Shown here: positions 5,858 to 10,202 of the stretch, piece by piece | Layout of the letters: each line of letters opens with the position of its first letter | How positions within the stretch are numbered: the stretch's first letter is position 1 | From: Alistipes sp. | GTDB lineage: Bacteria; Bacteroidota; Bacteroidia; Bacteroidales; Rikenellaceae | Length of the DNA stretch: 10,202 nucleotides | Direction of reading: 5' to 3' | NCBI GenBank assembly: GCA_029065825.1 | Contig: JAIEHQ010000081.1 | Span: 28,522 to 38,723 of the forward strand | Program-made: the position numbers and the translations under genes | The notes under the pieces: model-generated | Database searches by the model: none | Told to the model about the DNA's origin: nothing | The model's input: the letters and a program-made list of their open reading frames with translations, nothing else

Positions 5858-6601
5858 ATGTACTATTTCGCATCGGACGTTCATCTGGGGGCCGGCGATC
5901 CCGCCCAGGCCCGGCGCGTCGAGCGTCGTTTCGCCGCCTGGCTCGACCGGGTGGGCGACGATGCGGAGGCGATTTTCATCCTGGGCGATCTGTTCGACTT
6001 CTGGTTCGAGTACAGGCGGGTCGTTCCGCAGGGGTTCGTGCGGATCCTCGGCCGCCTGGCCGCACTCACGGACCGGGGCGTGCGGGTGGTCTTCATCACG
6101 GGCAACCACGACATGTGGGTCGGCGACTACCTGCTGCGCGAATGCGGCGTGGAGGTCCGCACCGAACCGCAGGTGGTCACGCTCTCCGGCAAGCGGGTCT
6201 TTCTGGCGCACGGCGACAACCTGAAGACCGAGGGCCGGCTGCTGCTGCGCCTCATGAATGCCGTGTTCCGTTCGCGGCCGCTGCGCTGGCTCTTCGCGCG
6301 GTGCGTGCACCCCGATCTGGCGATCCGCTTCGGCCGCTGGTGGAGCGGCAAGTCGCGGAAGAGCCACCGCAATTACGTCACGGACGACCGGACGACCGAT
6401 CCGCTGGTGGCCTATGCGCGCGAATATGCGGCTGCTTCGTCCGAACGGCCCGATTACTTCATCTTCGGCCACATGCACTGGCCCCGGGACTACGCCGCCG
6501 GGGGGCTGCGGGTCCTCTGTCTGGGCGAATGGTCCTCCGACCGGCCGGTCTATGCGGCGATCGACCCGGCGGGCGGCGCTTCGCTGCGGGAGTGGTCATA
6601 A
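5858..6601 (+). CDS. lpxH: UDP-2,3-diacylglucosamine diphosphatase (LpxH-like)
   Basis: This 247-residue calcineurin-type phosphoesterase shows the full metal-binding set in order: S-D7-V-H9-L-G, G-D44-L-F-D47-F-W, G-N83-H84-D-M-W, A-H118-G-D and G-H205-M-H207-W. LpxH hydrolyses UDP-2,3-diacylglucosamine to lipid X and UMP in lipid A synthesis, at the inner face of the cytoplasmic membrane. The helical insertion between GNHD and GHMH (about residues 125-175, rich in R, L and W) is where LpxH enzymes bind acyl chains. The length is normal for the family. The start is 13 bases after the lipoprotein gene and is preceded by a GGCGGAG run. The nearest alternative is the related LpxH2/YbbF group, which has the same role or an unknown phosphoester substrate. 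Confidence 0.85.
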   Translation: MYYFASDVHLGAGDPAQARRVERRFAAWLDRVGDDAEAIFILGDLFDFWFEYRRVVPQGFVRILGRLAALTDRGVRVVFITGNHDMWVGDYLLRECGVEVRTEPQVVTLSGKRVFLAHGDNLKTEGRLLLRLMNAVFRSRPLRWLFARCVHPDLAIRFGRWWSGKSRKSHRNYVTDDRTTDPLVAYAREYAAASSERPDYFIFGHMHWPRDYAAGGLRVLCLGEWSSDRPVYAAIDPAGGASLREWS

Positions 6602-6613
6602 TCTTCGAATCTT

Positions 6614-7513
6614 ATGCGACAATACCTCGATTTGCTTAGCAGAATCCTGCGGGAAGGCGTGGTCAAGGGCGACCGGACGGGTACGGGTACGCGCAGCGTC
6701 TTCGGCCATCAGATGCGTTTCGATCTGGAGCGCGGGTTCCCCCTGCTGACCACCAAGAAGGTCTTTCTGAAGGGGGTCATCCACGAGCTGCTCTGGTTCC
6801 TCAAGGGAGATACCAATATCAAATACCTGATCGACAACGGGGTCCATATCTGGGACAACGATGCTTACCGCTACTGCTGCGAGCTGTATGCCCGGCACGG
6901 CTGCGCTCCGATGGCGCGCGAGGAGTTTCTGGAGGCGGTGCGCACGCAGGCCCCCTCGCCGGTCGAGGGATACCGTCCCGGCGATTTGAACCACGTGTAC
7001 GGCTATCAGTGGCGCAGCTGGCCCCGGCCCGACGGCGGCGCGATCGACCAGATCCGCCAGGCCCTCGATCTGATCAAGAACCATCCCGATTCGCGGCGGA
7101 TCCTGGTCTCGGCCTGGAATGTCGCCGAGGTCGATCGGATGGCGCTGCCGCCGTGCCATGTCCTCTTCCAGTTCTACGTGGCCGAGGGGCGGCTCTCCTG
7201 CCAGCTCTACCAGCGCAGCGCCGACACCTTCCTGGGCGTGCCCTTCAACATCGCCTCCTATGCGCTTCTGACGATGATGATGGCGCGCGAATGCGGCCTG
7301 CGTCCGGGCGAACTGATTCATACGCTCGGCGATACCCACCTCTACCTCGATCATCTCGATCAGGCGCGCGAGCAGCTTGCGCGCACGCCCCGCGCGCTGC
7401 CCGTCATGCGGCTCAACCCCGACGTGAAGTCGCTCTTCGACTTCCGTTACGAAGATTTCACGCTGGAGGGGTACGATCCCTGGCCGGCGATCAAGGCACC
7501 CATGTCGTTCTAA
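6614..7513 (+). CDS. thyA: Thymidylate synthase
   Basis: ThyA converts dUMP and methylene-tetrahydrofolate to dTMP and dihydrofolate in the cytoplasm. The catalytic cysteine is Cys181 in LPPCHVLFQF. Other family signatures are RTGTGT near the N-terminus (phosphate binding), HELLWFLKGDTNI, DLNHVYGYQWR, S-R161-R162 (arginines donated to the partner subunit of the dimer), QRSADTFLGVPFNIASY (dUMP and folate contacts) and the C-terminal KAPMSF closing. At 299 residues it is about 35 longer than the 264-residue E. coli enzyme. The extra part is an insertion at about residues 86-120 (YRYCCELYARHG...VEGY), a position where other bacterial ThyA proteins also carry insertions. The gene lies 12 bases after lpxH and 16 before folA, which recycles its dihydrofolate product. 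Confidence 0.97.
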   Translation: MRQYLDLLSRILREGVVKGDRTGTGTRSVFGHQMRFDLERGFPLLTTKKVFLKGVIHELLWFLKGDTNIKYLIDNGVHIWDNDAYRYCCELYARHGCAPMAREEFLEAVRTQAPSPVEGYRPGDLNHVYGYQWRSWPRPDGGAIDQIRQALDLIKNHPDSRRILVSAWNVAEVDRMALPPCHVLFQFYVAEGRLSCQLYQRSADTFLGVPFNIASYALLTMMMARECGLRPGELIHTLGDTHLYLDHLDQAREQLARTPRALPVMRLNPDVKSLFDFRYEDFTLEGYDPWPAIKAPMSF

Positions 7514-7529
7514 AAACAGGAAACACATT

Positions 7530-8009
7530 ATGATTGCGATCATCGTCGCGGTAGCCGAGAACGGAGTGATCGGCGGCGACAACCGCCTGCTGTGGCACAT
7601 CTCCGAGGACCTGAAACATTTCAAGGCCGTCACGACGGGTCATCCCGTCGTCATGGGCCGCAAGACCTACGAGTCGCTGGGGCGGCCGCTGCCCAACCGC
7701 CGCAACGTGGTGGTGACGCGCCAGCCGCTCGCGCTCGACGGCTGCGAGGTGGCCCACTCGCTCGAGGAGGCCCTGGCGCTATTCCGGCCCGAAGAGCGGG
7801 TCTTCGTCATCGGCGGCGCGCAGATTTACGGGCAGGCGCTGCCTCTGTGCGACGAATTCTACCTCACGCGGGTGTTCCGTGCCTACGAGGGCGACACCCG
7901 CTTCCCGGCGTGGGACGAGAGCGAGTGGCGGCTCGTGGAGAGTGAGTCTTTCGCTTCGGGCAAGGATTTCCCCCATCCCTTCGCCTTCGAGCGCTACGTG
8001 CGGCGGTAG
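7530..8009 (+). CDS. folA: Dihydrofolate reductase
   Basis: This 159-residue enzyme reduces dihydrofolate to tetrahydrofolate with NADPH and is the usual target of trimethoprim. Key features seen are IIVAVAENGVIGGDN at the start (Met20-type loop), LLWHISED27LKHFK with the substrate-protonating acid at the same number as in E. coli, VVMGRKTYESLG (NADPH phosphate site), LPNRRNVVVTR, and V-I-G-G-A-Q-I-Y with the conserved Gly-Gly. The length equals that of E. coli FolA (159). It follows thyA by 16 bases, so dTMP synthesis and folate recycling are made together. A terminator-like hairpin starts 21 bases after the stop codon. Nothing in the sequence suggests a resistance-type variant, though this cannot be judged by eye. 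Confidence 0.97.
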   Translation: MIAIIVAVAENGVIGGDNRLLWHISEDLKHFKAVTTGHPVVMGRKTYESLGRPLPNRRNVVVTRQPLALDGCEVAHSLEEALALFRPEERVFVIGGAQIYGQALPLCDEFYLTRVFRAYEGDTRFPAWDESEWRLVESESFASGKDFPHPFAFERYVRR

Positions 8010-8029
8010 GCGGCCGGATGCCGTTCGTC

Positions 8030-8067
8030 AAGCGCCCGGGACCTGTAGTCGCAGGTCCCGGGCGCTT
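8030..8067 (+). terminator. Intrinsic terminator-like hairpin after folA
   Basis: AAGCGCCCGGGACCTG (8030-8045) and CAGGTCCCGGGCGCTT (8052-8067) form a perfect 16-bp stem with a 6-base loop (TAGTCG). The flanking TTCTGCTG is only weakly T-rich, but Bacteroidota terminators often lack long T-tracts. It lies between the end of the folA operon and the promoter of the Hdr-like genes, so ending transcription is the natural reading. Confidence 0.75.
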
Positions 8068-8086
8068 CTGCTGCGGGCGGATTTTA

Positions 8087-8098
8087 GGTATTTATACC
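8087..8098. repeat. Short inverted repeat upstream of the Hdr-like promoter
   Basis: GGTAT (8087-8091) and ATACC (8094-8098) are exact inverted arms separated by TT. The site lies just upstream of the putative -33 element (8102) in an AT-rich patch. Its position and symmetry fit an operator for a dimeric regulator, but no regulator gene is in the window and a 5-bp arm can arise by chance. Confidence 0.3.
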
Positions 8099-8101
8099 AC
8101 C

Positions 8102-8130
8102 TTTCGGCTCGCGGCGATTGAGTATCTTTG
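8102..8130 (+). promoter_or_regulatory. Promoter of the hdrCBA-like operon
   Basis: TATCTTTG at 8123-8130 is an exact TAnnTTTG -7 element. TTTC at 8102-8105 is an acceptable -33 element with 17 bases between. The start codon follows 25 bases after the box, so the leader is short and, unlike the two other promoters in this window, does not carry an obvious fold. Confidence 0.68.
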
Positions 8131-8155
8131 CCCTCGAAGAGATTTTTCCGAAGAT

Positions 8156-8851
8156 ATGGGTAAATATTTCGATATGCTGATGGAGGACGTGCGGATGCAG
8201 GAGGGACTCCATTCGTGCATGAACTGCGGTGTCTGTACGGGTGTCTGCCCGGCGGCCGAGTTCTACAACTACGATCCGCGCCAGATCGTCAGCATCGTGC
8301 AGACCAGGGACGACGAGGCGATCGAGGAGCTGATGCGCAGCGACGTGATCTGGTACTGCGGCGAGTGCATGTCGTGCCGCCCCCGCTGCCCGCGCGGCAA
8401 TACGCCGGCCTATGTGATCCAGGCGCTGCGCACGCTGTCGCAGAAGCTGGGTTTCTTCGTCGAGAGCGAGAAGGGGCGGCAGCAGCTGGCGCTCAAACGC
8501 ATCATCGGCGAAAACATTCTGCGCACGGGATACTGCATTACCCCCAAGCTGGTCAAGCCGGCGCTGCATCCCGAGCAGGGGACCGTCTGGGAGTGGATCT
8601 ACGACAACGACGAGGAGGTCTTCGGCCGCTTCACGCCGGCCTACAACCGTGCGGGGGCCGGAGCGCTGCGCCGCATGGACGAGGGGGCGCTCGAGGAGAT
8701 ACGCCGTATTTTCGAGGTGACGGGCGGCAGCGAGTTCTTCGAGACCATCGAGACGCACTCCGACCGCAAGGCCCGCGAGATGGGCTACGACGGTGCGGAC
8801 GACGAGTACATGATGGACGCATTCACGAAAAATTCCAACGAACATTATTGA
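8156..8851 (+). CDS. hdrC: HdrC-like protein with two 4Fe-4S motifs
   Basis: This 231-residue soluble protein carries two typical ferredoxin-type cluster motifs: C21-M-N-C24-G-V-C27-TGV-C31-P and C68-G-E-C71-M-S-C74-RPR-C78-P. The spacing and the helical linker between them match HdrC, the electron-carrying subunit of heterodisulfide reductase-type complexes, and related QmoC/GlpC heads. The part after residue 100 is longer than in methanogen HdrC and contains no cysteine cluster (one cysteine in TGYCITPKLV) and no membrane helix. The frame is open upstream to 8018, but that extension would read through the terminator and promoter, so the ATG at 8156 is chosen. It is followed after 7 bases by the CCG-domain gene. 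By inference it carries electrons between the HdrA-like flavoprotein and the HdrB-like subunit. Confidence 0.85.
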   Translation: MGKYFDMLMEDVRMQEGLHSCMNCGVCTGVCPAAEFYNYDPRQIVSIVQTRDDEAIEELMRSDVIWYCGECMSCRPRCPRGNTPAYVIQALRTLSQKLGFFVESEKGRQQLALKRIIGENILRTGYCITPKLVKPALHPEQGTVWEWIYDNDEEVFGRFTPAYNRAGAGALRRMDEGALEEIRRIFEVTGGSEFFETIETHSDRKAREMGYDGADDEYMMDAFTKNSNEHY

Positions 8852-8858
8852 TTCGATC

Positions 8859-9944
8859 ATGAAACGGAGCTGGAGCGATTATCAGAAAGAGATCGCCGAC
8901 GACAGATATTACTACGCGCGCAGCTGCATCCGGCAAAACTTCTTCCCGGGCAGCGAGAAGGCGTTTCTGGACATATTGAAAAACGATCTTGGGCGGGACG
9001 TGCTGGACGATCCGCTGCACACCTCCTGCACGGGCATCGGCTACCATTCGGACATCGTGCCGCTGGAGACGATCATGACGGTCGTGGCCCGGCAGTTCGC
9101 GCTGATGACCGAGGCGGGCTACGAGAATTTCATCTCGTCGTGCATCACCTCGTTCGGCATCTACACCGAACTGCTCGCCACGTGGGAGGAGTTTCCCGAG
9201 CTGGAGGAGCGTACGCGCGAATACCTCTACAAGGCCACCGGCCGCGAGTTCCGCAAGCCGAAGAGTCTGGCCCACACCTCGGACGTGATCTTCCACCTGC
9301 GCGAGGAGATCGCCTGCAAGGCCCGCCGCCGCCTGGTCGATGCCGAGACGGGCGAGCCGCTGCGGGTGGTGGAGCACATCGGCTGCCACTACGCCAAGAT
9401 CTTCCCGAAGGCCGGGATCGGCGGTTCGGAGTTTCCCTACGTGCTGGCCGGCATGGTCGAAGCGTGGGGCGGCCAGTGCGTCGATTATCCGGAGCGCCGC
9501 CACTGCTGCGGCTTCGGGTTCCGCAACTACCTGGTGCAGGCCAACCGCGGCTACTCGGTGGCCAACTCCCACAAGAAACTGGAGAGCATGGCTCCCTACC
9601 GGCCCGACTTCATCGTGGCCAACTGCCCCGGGTGCGCCATGTTCCTCGACAAGTGGCAATATACGATCGCCGAGATGGAGGGGGTGACCTACGGGCGCAA
9701 CGGCTGCGGTATTCCGGTGCTGACCTACGAGGAGATGGCCGGTCTGGTGCTCGGCTACGACCCCTGGGAGCTGGGCATGCAGATGCACCAGGTCGATGTC
9801 GAGCCGCTGCTCGACAAGATGGGTATCGAATACGACCCCGCGGCCAAATACCTGGGCCGTCAGGGCAAATTCATCGGCAAACCGGCACCGTCAGCCGTAA
9901 ACTGCGGTGCGCAAAATATGCTCTATAACATTAAATTGCAATGA
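8859..9944 (+). CDS. hdrB: HdrB-like CCG-domain protein with a degenerate first CCG motif
   Basis: The 361-residue protein has the two-domain plan of HdrB. The second CCG motif is complete: C176 (HIGCH), C216-C217-G (RHCCGFG) and C256-P-G-C259. The first is degraded: C23 is present, the CC pair reads S56-C57-T-G, and the final CxxC reads C95-I-T-S98. In methanogen HdrB each motif binds a non-cubane 4Fe-4S cluster at the disulfide-reducing site, so this protein may hold one such cluster and one altered site. Another cysteine is found near the C-terminus (VNC349G). There is no membrane segment. The stop overlaps the start of the next gene (ATGA, 9941-9944), implying coupled synthesis. The substrate is unknown; coenzyme M/B heterodisulfide is unlikely in a gut-type bacterium. 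Confidence 0.83.
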   Translation: MKRSWSDYQKEIADDRYYYARSCIRQNFFPGSEKAFLDILKNDLGRDVLDDPLHTSCTGIGYHSDIVPLETIMTVVARQFALMTEAGYENFISSCITSFGIYTELLATWEEFPELEERTREYLYKATGREFRKPKSLAHTSDVIFHLREEIACKARRRLVDAETGEPLRVVEHIGCHYAKIFPKAGIGGSEFPYVLAGMVEAWGGQCVDYPERRHCCGFGFRNYLVQANRGYSVANSHKKLESMAPYRPDFIVANCPGCAMFLDKWQYTIAEMEGVTYGRNGCGIPVLTYEEMAGLVLGYDPWELGMQMHQVDVEPLLDKMGIEYDPAAKYLGRQGKFIGKPAPSAVNCGAQNMLYNIKLQ

Positions 9945-10202
9945 AAAGAGAGGTAGTCGTCATAGGAGGCGGAGTGGCCGGCATGCAGACCGCGCTGCGG
10001 CTTGCCGAGCGCGGCATCCGCGCGACGATCGTCGAAAAGGAGTCCGAGACGGGCGGCAAACTGAAGGGGTGGCACCGGCTTTTCCCCTCGTTCACGCCGG
10101 CCGAAGAGCTGCTGGCCGAACTGCGCCGCCGGGTCGAGGCCGCGCGGATCGAGGTGCTGACCTCGGCCGAGGCGGTCTCCGTCGGGCCGGGCCGTGTCGT
10201 GC
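9941..10202 (+). CDS. hdrA: HdrA-like FAD-dependent oxidoreductase, 3' end outside window
   Basis: Eighty-seven residues are visible before the window ends. They begin with a dinucleotide-binding strand and loop, V-V-V-I-G-G-G-V-A-G-M-Q (GxGxxG), and an acidic residue ending the second strand (TIVEKES), followed by TGGKLKGW. The order fits HdrA and QmoA, where a Rossmann fold of this kind binds FAD. The start overlaps the stop of the HdrB-like gene by four bases, as expected for subunits of one complex. In HdrA proteins the flavin is the site of electron bifurcation or confurcation. Whether this one bifurcates cannot be judged from the visible part, because the iron-sulfur motifs lie beyond the window. 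Another FAD reductase type remains possible, but position favours HdrA. Confidence 0.8.
   Translation, partial: MKREVVVIGGGVAGMQTALRLAERGIRATIVEKESETGGKLKGWHRLFPSFTPAEELLAELRRRVEAARIEVLTSAEAVSVGPGRVV

Noticed and set aside
5570..6478. A 302-codon open frame on the minus strand
   Set aside because: It is opposite the lipoprotein and lpxH genes and has an Arg/Pro-rich composition typical of a frame shadow.
8018..8155. Upstream extension of the HdrC-like reading frame to 8018
   Set aside because: It would be translated through the 16-bp terminator stem and the promoter; the ATG at 8156 gives a normal N-terminus.
8823..9788. A 321-codon open frame on the minus strand
   Set aside because: It is antisense to the HdrB-like gene, whose cysteine motifs are clear, and has no recognisable domain of its own.

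Overview
The window looks like chromosomal DNA from a high-GC member of the Bacteroidales (Bacteroidota); Alistipes or a close relative is my best guess. The reasons are the TAnnTTTG-type promoter boxes (2889, 3784, 8123), A-rich rather than Shine-Dalgarno-rich gene starts, and a DUF4290 protein and a DUF4369-type lipoprotein, both typical of Bacteroidota. All protein genes lie on the plus strand. I see no tRNA, rRNA, CRISPR array or transposase.

Region 1 (1-2822) is the tail of a redox and transport operon resembling the arsEFG/arsP part of Bacteroidota ars operons. It holds a CxxC lipoprotein (ArsF-like, 5' end outside the window), a CcdA/DsbD-like membrane protein (ArsG-like), a 77-residue thioredoxin-like protein and a PF03773 permease with a CSC motif. 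Together they look suited to reduction and export of organic or nitroaromatic arsenicals. The arsenic assignment is from family memory and position, not proved here.

Region 2 (2823-3649) is a single phosphoglycolate-phosphatase-like HAD gene with its own promoter and a 5' leader that folds into two nested perfect stems (9 bp and 7 bp).

Region 3 (3650-8067) starts with a 312-base spacer holding a good promoter and a second, larger structured leader with mutually exclusive pairings. It is followed by a tight five-gene operon: DUF4290 protein, DUF4369/thioredoxin-fold lipoprotein without catalytic cysteines, LpxH (lipid A), ThyA and FolA (dTMP synthesis and folate recycling). A terminator-like hairpin with a perfect 16-bp stem closes it.

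Region 4 (8068-10202) begins with a small inverted repeat and a promoter. These lead into an hdrCBA-type set: an iron-sulfur protein with two 4Fe-4S motifs, a CCG-domain protein whose first CCG motif is degenerate, and the start of an HdrA-like flavoprotein cut by the window end. In an organism not expected to be a methanogen this is probably an electron-transfer or bifurcating module with an unknown physiological partner.

The points most worth a second look are the two structured leaders, the Hdr-like module with its altered CCG motif, and the ArsF/ArsG/thioredoxin/permease cassette.
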